DNA of 64,000 bases from DASUNQ01 sp044866775 (GCA_044866775.1 JBIOUG010000195.1:136362-200361); one strand, 5' to 3'. Positions 25,957 to 34,438 are shown, counted from the stretch's first letter. The notes: generated by a model from the letters alone, not told the origin. Program-made: numbers and translations.

Positions 25957-27413
25957 CCGCGCGGCTCGCCCTGGGGGTCCTGCTGCTCGGCGGCGTGGTG
26001 AGCGCCGCCGAGGTGGCGCCGGTCGCGATCGGCGAGCGGCCGGCGGTCGAGTCGCACCTCGACCAGTCCCGCATCGAGGCCGGCGAGATCGGCCTCGAGG
26101 AGCTGCTGCGGCACGGGCGGCGGCTCTTCGCGGCCCGCTTCAACACTCTCGACGGGCAAGGGCGGCCGGAGACGACGGGTCACGGAGTGCCCCGGCCGCC
26201 GGGCCAGCCCGCCTTCGTGCGCACCTCGGGTCCCGACGCCAACTCGTGCCAGGGCTGCCACTTCCAGCCGGCGCCGGGCGGCGCCGGCGAGTTCTCCGCC
26301 AACGTCTTCGTGCTGGCGCAGGAGCGCGACCCGGTGGTGCTCAGCGTCGACGCGCGCGACAGCCTGGAGCGCGGCACAGTCGCGCTCTTCGGCGCCGGCG
26401 CCATCGAGATGCTGGCGCGCGAGATGAGTGCCGAGCTGATCGCCGTCCGCGAGGCGGCGAAGGTCGAGGCGCGCCTGGCCGGCCGGCCGGTGACCCGGCC
26501 GCTCGCCGCCAAGGGCGTCGCGTTCGGCGCCATCACCGTCCTCCCCGACGGCCGCGTCGATCCGCGCGGCATCGCAGGCGTCGACTGGGACCTCGTGGTC
26601 CGCCCCTTCCACCAGAAGGGAGCCGTGGCCTCGCTGCGCGAGTTCACCAACAATGCCCTCAACCACCACCACGGCATGCAGAGCGTCGAGCGCTTCGGCG
26701 CCGGGCTCGACGCCGATCGCGACGGAGTCGTCGACGAGCTGACCGTCGGCGACGTCACCGCTCTGACCCTCTTCCAGGCGGCGCTCCCGGCGCCGGCGCG
26801 CTGTCTGTCGGCCCACCCGGCGCGCGGCGCCGCCGCCGCCCGCGGCGAGCAGCTCTTCGCCGCCGCCGGCTGCACCGCCTGCCACCTGACGGCGCTCGTC
26901 CTCGACCGGCCGATCTACTCCGACCCCGGGCCGTTCAATCCGCCCGGCAATCTGCGGTCGGCCGACGTCAGCCGTACCGTGACGCTCGACCTCACGGCGG
27001 TCCCGGGCACCGGCCTCGAGCGGCGCGCCGACGGCAGCGCCCTGGTGCGCGCCTTCACCGATCTCAAGCGCCACGACCTTAACGACGCCGAGCACCAGCA
27101 TCTTGCCAACGAGCTGCTGGCGCAGGGGACGCTGGCGGCGCGGGCGCCCGGCGCGGCATTCACCGACGCGCCGCGCGCCCGTCCACCGCGCGAGTTCCTG
27201 ACCGCACGGCTCTGGGACGCCGGCAGCACCGCGCCCTACGGGCATCGCGGCGACCTGACGACCCTCACCGAGGCCATTGGCGTCCACGGCGGCGAGGCGC
27301 GGCAGGCGCGCGACGCGTTCTTCGCCCTGCCGCCCGACGAGCAGGGGAGCATCGTCGAGTTCCTGAAGACGCTGCAGATCGCCGCGGACGGAGCGCCGTG
27401 CGAGGAACGGTGA
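25953..27413 (+). CDS. Di-heme oxidoreductase (DHOR/thiol oxidoreductase family)
   Basis: A 486-residue periplasmic c-type cytochrome with a signal peptide (ARLALGVLLLGGVVSA). Two CxxCH heme sites are visible: SCQGCHFQP near residue 100 and GCTACHLTA near residue 308. Other DHOR features are GRRLFAARFNTLDGQGRP near the start, REFTNNALNHHHGMQ in the middle, and LWDAGSTAPYGHRGDLTTLTEAI and EQGSIVEFLKTLQ at the end. The last is typical of the MauG/CcpA-related superfamily C-terminus. Its substrate is unknown. GTG overlaps the protease stop. It is convergent with a small secreted-protein gene, 3 bases away. Confidence 0.85.
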   Translation: MTARLALGVLLLGGVVSAAEVAPVAIGERPAVESHLDQSRIEAGEIGLEELLRHGRRLFAARFNTLDGQGRPETTGHGVPRPPGQPAFVRTSGPDANSCQGCHFQPAPGGAGEFSANVFVLAQERDPVVLSVDARDSLERGTVALFGAGAIEMLAREMSAELIAVREAAKVEARLAGRPVTRPLAAKGVAFGAITVLPDGRVDPRGIAGVDWDLVVRPFHQKGAVASLREFTNNALNHHHGMQSVERFGAGLDADRDGVVDELTVGDVTALTLFQAALPAPARCLSAHPARGAAAARGEQLFAAAGCTACHLTALVLDRPIYSDPGPFNPPGNLRSADVSRTVTLDLTAVPGTGLERRADGSALVRAFTDLKRHDLNDAEHQHLANELLAQGTLAARAPGAAFTDAPRARPPREFLTARLWDAGSTAPYGHRGDLTTLTEAIGVHGGEARQARDAFFALPPDEQGSIVEFLKTLQIAADGAPCEER

Positions 27414-27416
27414 AGC

Positions 27417-27608
27417 CTACGGCGGGTCCGGGGGGCAGGGCACGCGCTTCCCGTCGGGATCGATGCAGGCGCCGCCGCTGCCGTCCGGTGGGGGCGACGG
27501 GCTGACGACGGCCTCGACCTCGACCGCGAGCGGGAGCGACGGCGGCGCCCCGAAGAGGAGCGTGGCAAGCAGCGCCGCGACAGCAGCGGCGATGTGTGCA
27601 AGTTTCAT
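27417..27608 (-). CDS. Small secreted Pro-rich protein
   Basis: A 63-residue protein: signal peptide MKLAHIAAAVAALLATLLFGAPP, then a short tail with SPSPPPDGSGG and a Cys pair (ACIDPDGKRVPCPPDPP). The two Cys could form a disulfide. ATG at 27608 is preferred over an upstream ATG nine codons earlier because it starts the signal peptide cleanly. The upstream sequence (27605-27635) is unusually AT-rich. No homologous family is recognised; coding is supported by the signal peptide and GC3 pattern only. Confidence 0.5.
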   Translation of the reverse strand: MKLAHIAAAVAALLATLLFGAPPSLPLAVEVEAVVSPSPPPDGSGGACIDPDGKRVPCPPDPP

Positions 27609-27722
27609 ATAAAAATAAAAGTGTAATGTCTGCATGGCTTCGGGACAGCGCGCGATTTGTCCCCGGCAGCCGGTTGCTCTAAGCTCTGCGCGGTCTTCGA
27701 CCGAAGCGTGCCCCGAACCGTG

Positions 27723-29114
27723 ATGCGTGGATGCTGGATTGCGATGGCCGTGGCGCTCCTCGCCGTCACGCCCGCCGGGGCGGCAGCCCGGACGGGGCCG
27801 GCGGGCGAGGAGGCGTCCGCGCCGGCAGGCGACGAGCCCCCCGCGCCGCAGCGCGCCTTCCGGTTCGACCTCGGCTTCGAGCTCAAGTCGCACCTCCGCG
27901 ACAGCGAGCACGCCCGCCTGCCGGTCAACTTCCCGTTCCGCCCCGAGCAGCTCCCGCCCGGGCAGACCCAGGCCTTCCTCGAGACGGTGAACGAAGGCAC
28001 GCACCTCGAGCTCTCTACCGTCACGCTGCTGCTCGACGCCACCTGGAGCGATGCGCTGACGGCGCACGCCAAGGTCGATCTCGTGGACCTCTACGACCGC
28101 AACCCCACCTCGACCGACGCCGAGATCGACGTCGACGAGGCCTGGGTGCGCTTCGGCAGCGAGAGCGGGCCGGCGACGCTCCCCGCGCGCGGCGGCGTCT
28201 ACCTGAAAGTCGGAAAGTTCGGCAAGTTCGAGCGCCAGGACGACCGCCACCTCGAGAGCTACGGCCTCGCCGCCACCGCCTTCAACCGTTTCGAAGACAC
28301 CGGCGTAGAGGTGGGCGTGGACATTGGCCGCCATCTCTACTTCCGCGCCTCGGCGACGCAGGGCAACCCCGTCTTCATGCGCGATCCGAACGCCCTCGCC
28401 GGCGACAACGGCACGGACGACTTCCTGCGTCCCAACCCCGAGCCGGAGCTCAAGAGCGGCATCGTGGTCCCTTACGACGCCGAGGTCGAGGACCTCGACG
28501 TCGACGGCGACCTCGAGATCGGGGCCGGCGTCGGCGTTCGCTTCGCCGATGCCGGCGGGCAGCGCGGCGTCGACGTCCTGCTCTGGGGCTACGAGCGCAC
28601 GCTGGCGGAGAAGGTCGAGCTGCAGGGGACCTTCTACGGCGGCGACCTCGACCTGCTCGACGGCCCGTTCGGCCCGCCGGCTTTCCCGCTCACCGATGAC
28701 GACAAGACCGAGGTCGGCGCGAACCTCTGGCTCTACGCAGGCGGCCTGAGCGTCTTCGGCCAGGTCGTGGACCAGGAGCTGGCAGGGCTGGCGCGGACCG
28801 GGATGGAGGCCGAGGTCGCCTGGCGGTTCGACCTGCCGCTGGTCTGGGCGATGGGGGAGCGGCAGGTGCTGCCGTTCGTCGCTCCGGCGGTGCGCTGGTC
28901 GCGGCTCGATCCCGACTTCCGGGTCATCCCGGGCCGTCCCACGCCCACCCCGAGCTTCACCTGGGAGTGGGACAAGGTGGATGCCGGCGTGCGCCTGGGC
29001 CTGGTCACGGGCATCGACCTGACCATGGAGTTCGCGGACAACACGTTCACCCTGGCGTCCGGCCGAGAGGTGAGCAACGACGAGCTGCTCGTCACCCTCA
29101 GGTGGAGAGAATGA
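27723..29114 (+). CDS. Outer-membrane beta-barrel (porin-like) protein
   Basis: The product is 463 residues with a signal peptide (GCWIAMAVALLAVTPAGAAA). Mature strands alternate and end with NDELLVTLRWRE, a plausible terminal strand. Features such as DLGFELKSHLRDSEHARLP, VDLYDRNPTSTDAEIDVDEAWVRFGS and GGVYLKVGKFGKFERQDDRHLESYGLAATAF resemble phosphate-selective/alginate-type 16- or 18-stranded porins that begin with a KxGKF-like motif. ATG at 27723 is chosen; an earlier in-frame ATG lacks a signal peptide. The stop overlaps the start of the cupredoxin gene, so the pair is coupled; together they suggest a substrate- or metal-uptake role (inference). Confidence 0.75.
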   Translation: MRGCWIAMAVALLAVTPAGAAARTGPAGEEASAPAGDEPPAPQRAFRFDLGFELKSHLRDSEHARLPVNFPFRPEQLPPGQTQAFLETVNEGTHLELSTVTLLLDATWSDALTAHAKVDLVDLYDRNPTSTDAEIDVDEAWVRFGSESGPATLPARGGVYLKVGKFGKFERQDDRHLESYGLAATAFNRFEDTGVEVGVDIGRHLYFRASATQGNPVFMRDPNALAGDNGTDDFLRPNPEPELKSGIVVPYDAEVEDLDVDGDLEIGAGVGVRFADAGGQRGVDVLLWGYERTLAEKVELQGTFYGGDLDLLDGPFGPPAFPLTDDDKTEVGANLWLYAGGLSVFGQVVDQELAGLARTGMEAEVAWRFDLPLVWAMGERQVLPFVAPAVRWSRLDPDFRVIPGRPTPTPSFTWEWDKVDAGVRLGLVTGIDLTMEFADNTFTLASGREVSNDELLVTLRWRE

Positions 29115-29857
29115 AGGTGACAGATCCAGGACCCGCCGGCAAGCTTTCACGTAAAGCTGCGCTCTCGCGGCACCTTCTTCCTCTACTTGTTCTTTTGGTT
29201 GCTCTTTTGTCGTTCGTAACCGCAACCGTCGCCCCCGCCGCCGCCGAGGAGCTGCGCGGGCGGATGCAGCTCGTCACCAAGGCCGGCAAGCCGGCCCGCG
29301 GCAGCGACCTGCGGCAGGCGGTCGTCTACTTCGAGCCGGCCACTCCCCACCGCGTCCCGCCGGCGGCGACGCCGATCGACATGGTCACCCGCCAGAAGGA
29401 GTTCGTGCCGCGCGTGCTCGTGGTCCCCAAGGGGAGCCGCGTCCGCTTCCCCAACCAGGACCCGATCCTGCACAACGTCTTCTCGGTGACCCCGGAGAAC
29501 GCCTTCGACCTCGGGCTCAACGCCAAGGGGCCGGGCAAGGAGAAGCGCTTCGACAACGCCGGCCTGGTGCGGGTCTTCTGCAACGTCCATCACGCGATGG
29601 TTGCCTACCTCCTGGTGCTCGAGACGCCGTTCCACACCGTGCCCGACGCGCAGGGGACGTTCGCCTTGACTGGCCTGCCGGCCGGGCCGGGGCGGCTCAC
29701 CGTCTGGCACGAGCAGGCCGAGCCCTTCACGGTCGACCTGACGCTGCCGCACCAGGGGCTGGTGGCGGCGCGCGTGCCGGTGACCCGGCCGCGCATCCCG
29801 CCGCACCTCAACAAGCTGGGCAAGGCCTACAGCACCCGTGATCGCTACGACGACTAG
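29111..29857 (+). CDS. Cupredoxin-like periplasmic protein
   Basis: The product is 248 residues with a long N-region and a signal peptide (about 20-46, LLPLLVLLVALLSFVTATVAPAAA). The mature part is a plastocyanin/azurin-type fold: VPRVLVVPKGSRVRFPNQDPILHNVFSV supplies the first Cu ligand (His), and VRVFCNVHHAMVAYLLV supplies Cys, His and Met, in the CxxxHxxM spacing of type-1 copper sites. The end is a carboxypeptidase-regulatory-like beta domain (GTFALTGLPAGPGRLTVWHE). This is the methylamine-utilisation-type cupredoxin family. ATG overlaps the porin gene's TGA; it overlaps the kinase gene by 20 bases. Confidence 0.8.
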   Translation: MKVTDPGPAGKLSRKAALSRHLLPLLVLLVALLSFVTATVAPAAAEELRGRMQLVTKAGKPARGSDLRQAVVYFEPATPHRVPPAATPIDMVTRQKEFVPRVLVVPKGSRVRFPNQDPILHNVFSVTPENAFDLGLNAKGPGKEKRFDNAGLVRVFCNVHHAMVAYLLVLETPFHTVPDAQGTFALTGLPAGPGRLTVWHEQAEPFTVDLTLPHQGLVAARVPVTRPRIPPHLNKLGKAYSTRDRYDD

Positions 29858-32489
29858 CCGCGATGGCGCCGCGCCGGCCCGCCGCGGCCTCTCGCTGGCG
29901 GCGCGGATCATCCTGATCACCGCCGGCCTGATCGCGCTGGCGGTCGGGGTGGCGGTGGTGATCACGGCGGTGCTCTCGCAGCAGGTCGCCGGCGATGTCG
30001 TGCACGAGGACCTCGAGCGCAGCGCCGCGGTGCAGGCGAGCTTCGAGCGCTACCGCTACCAGCAGCTCCAGTACCTGGCGCGCAACTGGGTCCTCGATCC
30101 CAACCTGACCGCCTACATCTCGGCCTCGGTCGCCGAGCGCTCGCCCGCGTCGCTCTTGAACCAGCTCAACGAGGCCGCCGAGGAGCTGGGGTTCGACTTC
30201 GGCATCCTCCTCGATCCCGAGGGCGAGGTGCTGGCGCGCAGCGACCGGCCCGACGCGAGCGGCGGCGACCTGTCGCAGCAACCACTCGTCGCCAAGGCGA
30301 TCGCCGAATTCGAGGCCGCCGGGGTGTGGCGCGAGGGCGACGACCTCTACTACGCCGTCGCCGTGCCGGTGACGCAGCAGCCGGTGACGCTGCTCGGGTT
30401 CTTCGTCGCCGGGTACAAGATCACGCGCGATTCGGCCAACGAGCTCAAGGACGTCAGCCGCACCGACGTCGCCTTCGTCGCCAGCGGCGACCGCGGACCG
30501 CGGGTGGCGGTCACGACGCTGGACCGCGACCTGACGCAGGCGCTCGAGGGGGCGCTCCGCCGCCAGCCGGACGCGATGCCGGAGGAGGAGGCCGACGCGA
30601 GCCGCTCGGCGCGCCTGGAGCTCGCGGGCGAGCCCTGGCTCGCCGAGGTCTCGCCGCTGCGCGACGCCGCCGGCCAGCCGGTCGGAGCGACGCTCGCGCT
30701 CGCCTCGCTCGACCGCGCCCTCGCCCCCTTCCGCCGCATCGAGATGGCCCTCCTCTGGTCGGGCCTCGCCTCGGTCCTCCTGGGGTTCCTGCTCGCCTGG
30801 TTCTTCTCCCGCCGCGCGCTGCGGCCGGTGGCGCGGCTCGCCACCGCCGCCGAGGCCGCGCGCCAGGGGCAGTACGACCAGAAGATCGAGGCCGAGCGCG
30901 GCGACGAGGTGGGGCGGCTGGCGCGCGCCTTCAACGAGCTGATGGCCGACCTGCGCGAGAAGCGCGACATGGAGGAGTACGTCACCGAGCTGTCGCGCAG
31001 CCTCCCCGAGCCGGTGCAGCAGGCGCGCTCGTTCGTCGAGCCGAGCGAGGAGCGGTCGGCGCTGGTGATGGCTGTCGAGCTGCGGCGATACGCCGCCGCC
31101 AAGGCCGAGGCCGACCCGCGGCGCCCGCTCGAGCGCCTGTCGCAGGACCTCCGCCGCCTGGCCAACGCCGCCGCGGCCCACCACGGGCGGCTCGAGGCCA
31201 CGGCAGGCCACCGCGCGCTGCTCTCGTTCGCGGGGCCGGGGCGGGCCTTCGGCGCGCTGGCGACGGCGGGCGAAATCCTCGACGGCGGCGGCGACGACAG
31301 CACCGTCGTCGTGGCGCTCGCCGCCGGCAAGGTGATCTCGGGGCCGGTGCTCTGGGGCGAGCAGCCCGAGCGCGGCCTGGTGGGCCTGCCGGTGCAGCAG
31401 CTCGAGAGCCTGCTGCGCGAGGCCACGCCCGGCGACCTGGTGCTGTCGCGCGACGTCTACCAGGAGCTGCACGAGCCGCTCGAGGCCGCGGGCTACAAGC
31501 TGGCCGAGCGGCGCGGCCTCATCTCCTCGCAGCCGCTCTACGTCCTGAACGGCCTGGTGGCGGCGCGGGTGGCCGGCGTCGAGCCGCCGGCTCCGGCGCG
31601 CGTCGACGAGGCGCGGGCGCTGCCGGCGGCGGGCGGGGGCGACGCGCATGCGACGCTCTCGGGGATCGCGCCGGGGTCGCTCCTCGGACAGCGCTTCGAG
31701 ATCCTCTCGGTCTTGGGCGCCGGCGGCATGGGGATCGTCTACAAGGCGCGCGACCGCGAGCTCGACGACCTCGTGGCGCTCAAAATGCTCAAGCGCGAGA
31801 CCTGGGGCGACAAGGGGCAGCTCGAGCGGCTGAAGAGCGAGATCAAGCTGGCGCGCAAGATCACGCACCCGAACGTCCTGCGCACCTACGACTTCGGCGA
31901 GATCGACGGCATCCCGTACATCTCGATGGAGTACGTGCGCGGCGTCACCCTGCGCTACCTGCTCGACGAGACGCAGCGGCTGCCCTACTCGGCAGGCCTG
32001 CGCCTGGCCAAGCAGCTCTGCTCGGGGCTCGCCGCCGCGCACGCCGTGGGCGTGCTGCACCGCGACATCAAACCGGAAAATCTAATCTTGGAACCTACCG
32101 GTAACGCGAAGCTGATGGACTTCGGCATCGCGCGCCCGGTGCGGCGGTTGACGCCCGGGCAGACGCAGGCGGGATGGGTCGTGGGGACGCCGCAGTACCT
32201 CGCGCCCGAGCAGCTCCAGGGACAGGACTCCGACACGCGCGCCGACATCTACTCCTGCGGCATCGTGCTCTACGAGATCTTCAGCGGCCGGCTGCCCTTC
32301 AACGCCGCCTCGCCGATGGAGATCGCCTTGCAGCACCTGAAGGAGGAGCCGGCGCCGCCCAAGACCCACTGGCCGGAGATCCCGCCGCGGCTCGAGGCGG
32401 CGATCCTGCGCTGCTTGAAGAAGGACCCGGCGGAGCGGTACCCCTCGGTGGCCGACCTGCTGCACGACCTGGAGGGCCTCTCCTCATGA
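29838..32489 (+). CDS. Membrane sensor - HAMP - degenerate cyclase - Ser/Thr kinase
   Basis: An 883-residue protein. TM1 is at ~25-48 and TM2 at ~305-325, bounding a ~250-residue double-Cache-like sensor. HAMP follows (RRALRPVARLATAAEAARQGQYDQKIEAERGDEVGRL). Residues ~405-570 align with a class III nucleotide-cyclase domain (ALVMAVELRRYAAAK, AHHGRLEATAGHRALLSFAGP, GEQPERGLVGLPVQQLESLLREA). The metal-binding Asp residues are absent, so it is probably inactive. The kinase (about 614-880) is complete: GAGGMGIVYKARD, VALKML, HRDIKPENL, DFGIARP, GTPQYLAPEQ. GTG start, overlapping the cupredoxin gene by 20 bases; ATGA overlap with the HD-GYP gene. Codons 32070-32105 inside the catalytic loop are oddly AT-ending. 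Confidence 0.85.
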   Translation: MIATTTSRDGAAPARRGLSLAARIILITAGLIALAVGVAVVITAVLSQQVAGDVVHEDLERSAAVQASFERYRYQQLQYLARNWVLDPNLTAYISASVAERSPASLLNQLNEAAEELGFDFGILLDPEGEVLARSDRPDASGGDLSQQPLVAKAIAEFEAAGVWREGDDLYYAVAVPVTQQPVTLLGFFVAGYKITRDSANELKDVSRTDVAFVASGDRGPRVAVTTLDRDLTQALEGALRRQPDAMPEEEADASRSARLELAGEPWLAEVSPLRDAAGQPVGATLALASLDRALAPFRRIEMALLWSGLASVLLGFLLAWFFSRRALRPVARLATAAEAARQGQYDQKIEAERGDEVGRLARAFNELMADLREKRDMEEYVTELSRSLPEPVQQARSFVEPSEERSALVMAVELRRYAAAKAEADPRRPLERLSQDLRRLANAAAAHHGRLEATAGHRALLSFAGPGRAFGALATAGEILDGGGDDSTVVVALAAGKVISGPVLWGEQPERGLVGLPVQQLESLLREATPGDLVLSRDVYQELHEPLEAAGYKLAERRGLISSQPLYVLNGLVAARVAGVEPPAPARVDEARALPAAGGGDAHATLSGIAPGSLLGQRFEILSVLGAGGMGIVYKARDRELDDLVALKMLKRETWGDKGQLERLKSEIKLARKITHPNVLRTYDFGEIDGIPYISMEYVRGVTLRYLLDETQRLPYSAGLRLAKQLCSGLAAAHAVGVLHRDIKPENLILEPTGNAKLMDFGIARPVRRLTPGQTQAGWVVGTPQYLAPEQLQGQDSDTRADIYSCGIVLYEIFSGRLPFNAASPMEIALQHLKEEPAPPKTHWPEIPPRLEAAILRCLKKDPAERYPSVADLLHDLEGLSS

Positions 32490-33682
32490 TGCCGCTCGCA
32501 CCCGGCGGCGCCGGCCGGCGCGCCCTGCTCGAGAACGACGACCTGGCCGCCCACCGGCAGCTCGCCGAATACGAGAAGATGCTCGAGATCGGCACCAAGC
32601 TCGCGGGGACGCTGCAGTTGACGCGCGTCCTCGAGCTGGCGCTGGTCGAGGCCGAGCAGGTCTGCCAGGCCGAGACGAGCTCGATCTGGGAGCTCGACGA
32701 GGACAGCCAGGAGCTCTACTTCCGCGTCGTGCGCGGGCGGGCGGCGGGGGAGATCCGCCACGTGCGGGTGCCGCTCGGGGAGGGGATCGTCGGCAGCGTC
32801 GCCCAGTCCGGGCGCGCCGAGGTGGTGAACGACGTCGCCTCCGAACCGCGCTGGCGCGGCGACTTCGGCGGCAGCTTCCGCACCCGTGCCATCCTCGCGG
32901 TGCCGCTCCTGGCGCAGGGCAAGGTGATCGGCGTCGTGCAGCTCCTGAACCCGGTCGGGCGCGAGCGCTTCGACGACGAGGACCTGCGGCGCATGGTGCT
33001 CTTCGCCGGCCTCCTCGCCAACCCGCTCGAGAACGCGCGCCTGCACTGGGCGCAGCGCCAGCAGTTCCTCGACACCGTGACGATCCTGGCCGAGTTCGTC
33101 GAGAAGCGGGATCCCTACACCGGCGGCCATTTCCGGCGGGTGGCGAGCTACTCGGTGCTGCTCGGCGCCGCCATGGGCCTCGACCGCGACGAGCTCGAGG
33201 AACTCAAGTACGCGGCCACCCTGCACGACATCGGCAAGATCGCCGTCCCCGACGCCATCCTCGGCAAGCCGGCGCCGCTCGACGCCGGCGAGGCGGAGGT
33301 GATGAAGAAGCACCCGGCGGTGGGCTCGGAGATCGTCTACCGCCTGCGCAACCTCCGCCACGTCCTCCCCGGCGTCCGCAGCCACCACGAGCGCCTCGAC
33401 GGCAAGGGCTACCCAGACGGCCTCGTCGACGAGCAGATCCCGCTCGTCGCCCGCATCATCGCCGTCGCCGACACCTTCGACGCCATGACCACCAGCCGCC
33501 CCTACCGCGCCGGCCTGGCGCACGAGAGGGCCGCGGCCGAGATCGTGAGCAAGTCCGGGACGCAGTTCTGCCCCACGGTCGTGGCGGCGTTCCGCCAGCT
33601 CTTCGACCGCGGCGAGTTCTCGGTCGAGCACGGCAACGCCTTGATTCAAGCGCTGTCGCCAGAGCCGGTCAAGGAAGGGTGA
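32486..33682 (+). CDS. GAF - HD-GYP protein, putative c-di-GMP phosphodiesterase
   Basis: A 398-residue cytoplasmic protein. A GAF domain spans ~30-190 (LELALVEAEQVCQAETSSIWEL, then VPLGEGIVGSVAQSGRAEVVNDV). The HD-GYP domain spans ~195-390 with HDIGKIAVPDAIL (near 245) and HHERLDGKGYPDGL (near 298), the metal- and GYP-motif signature of c-di-GMP phosphodiesterases. Start ATG at 32486 overlaps the kinase TGA, so the two are made from one message: a likely kinase/second-messenger module. The GAF domain may bind a cyclic nucleotide; the adenylate cyclase gene follows 756 bases downstream. Confidence 0.9.
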   Translation: MMPLAPGGAGRRALLENDDLAAHRQLAEYEKMLEIGTKLAGTLQLTRVLELALVEAEQVCQAETSSIWELDEDSQELYFRVVRGRAAGEIRHVRVPLGEGIVGSVAQSGRAEVVNDVASEPRWRGDFGGSFRTRAILAVPLLAQGKVIGVVQLLNPVGRERFDDEDLRRMVLFAGLLANPLENARLHWAQRQQFLDTVTILAEFVEKRDPYTGGHFRRVASYSVLLGAAMGLDRDELEELKYAATLHDIGKIAVPDAILGKPAPLDAGEAEVMKKHPAVGSEIVYRLRNLRHVLPGVRSHHERLDGKGYPDGLVDEQIPLVARIIAVADTFDAMTTSRPYRAGLAHERAAAEIVSKSGTQFCPTVVAAFRQLFDRGEFSVEHGNALIQALSPEPVKEG

Positions 33683-33722
33683 TCCCGGCAGTTCCTCATT
33701 GCCGCCGCGGACGCGGCTGGCG

Positions 33723-33941
33723 TCAACAGGTAGGACGGGTGCTGGAGCCCGGTCGGCGGGTATCGAAGGGGCCGCCGATGAAGGCGGTGACCTCGGGATC
33801 GCCCCAGAGCGCCAGGGCCAGGTCGAGATCGTCCCAGCTCCAGATGCGAAAGCGCAGGCGAGCCGTCGGGTCAGGGCAGGCGGGGCGCAGGCCGGGAAGA
33901 TTACGCCGAGCAGGGGTAACCACTCGCGATCGTGCCTCCAA
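33723..33941 (-). pseudogene. N-terminal fragment of GNAT acetyltransferase
   Basis: The minus strand reads TARLRFRIWSWDDLDLALALWGDPEVTAFIGGPFD at about 33770-33870, the N-terminus of a RimJ/RimL-type N-acetyltransferase (T-x-R-L-x-[LF]-R). Similarity ends at 33770 and the frame runs out in Arg/Ser-rich text; the acetyl-CoA binding half is missing. It is a truncated remnant. Confidence 0.5.
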
Positions 33942-34237
33942 CAGCCGCGATCGGGCTGTCCACCGCTACGGTTGCCCAGCCCGGGACCGCGATCGCACGG
34001 GGCGGGGCGTGGCGCCGCGATCCGTGTCCGTGATCGCCCGGGCCGGAGGCGTGGTTGGGCGGGGCAGGGCCGCGGCGCGGCGGTCCACGTACGTGACTGG
34101 CCGGGTCAGGCGCTTGGACCGGCGGGACACGCGGCGCGCTCGGCCGGGGCAGGGTGTGACGCGCCGGTACGTCGGCGTGCTCGGCCAGTCCACCTCGCGC
34201 CCCGCGTGTGACACGGCGTTCCCCGGCCAGGCGAGCA

Positions 34238-34258
34238 CGATGCACCGGCGGTGCATCG
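34238..34258. promoter_or_regulatory. Perfect 21-bp palindrome
   Basis: CGATGCACCG-G-CGGTGCATCG, ten-base arms around one base. It lies about 180 bases upstream of the FHA-cyclase start. The symmetry suits a dimeric repressor or activator site; no regulator gene is nearby. Confidence 0.4.
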
Positions 34259-34264
34259 AGTTGC

Positions 34265-34325
34265 CCCGCCCAGCCGCGGCCATGCCCGCCCAGCCACGGC
34301 CGTGCCCCGCCCAGCCGCGGCCGTG
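34265..34325. repeat. Three 20-bp direct repeats
   Basis: Units CCCGCCCAGCCGCGGCCATG, CCCGCCCAGCCACGGCCGTG and CCCGCCCAGCCGCGGCCGTG start at 34265, 34285 and 34306, the last two separated by one extra C. They differ by one or two bases each. Confidence 0.8.
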
Positions 34326-34438
34326 CCCGGTGAAGCGTAGCCGTGTTCCGGCGTATTGCGGCCGTCGCTCCGCCTGCCACGGACGGCCGGCGTGCGCCCT
34401 GCTGCTATGATCCGCGGGCCTCACCGGGTCCCGCCAGC

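Larger units (their letters stand above)
33683..34438. other. 756-base gap: repeat-rich, with a broken gene
   Basis: No intact gene is seen. It holds a truncated GNAT acetyltransferase start on the minus strand (33723-33941), a perfect 10-bp-arm palindrome (34238-34258) and three 20-bp direct repeats (34265-34325). Between ~33940 and 34340 motifs such as GGCCGGGTCAGG and GGGCGGGGCAGGG recur loosely. Long open frames here on both strands consist only of Arg/Gly/Pro and do not look coding. Confidence 0.6.

Noticed and set aside
34265..34325. Three 20-bp repeats considered as a CRISPR or iteron array
   Set aside because: The units are directly adjacent with no spacers, differ from each other, and no cas, rep or par gene is near.
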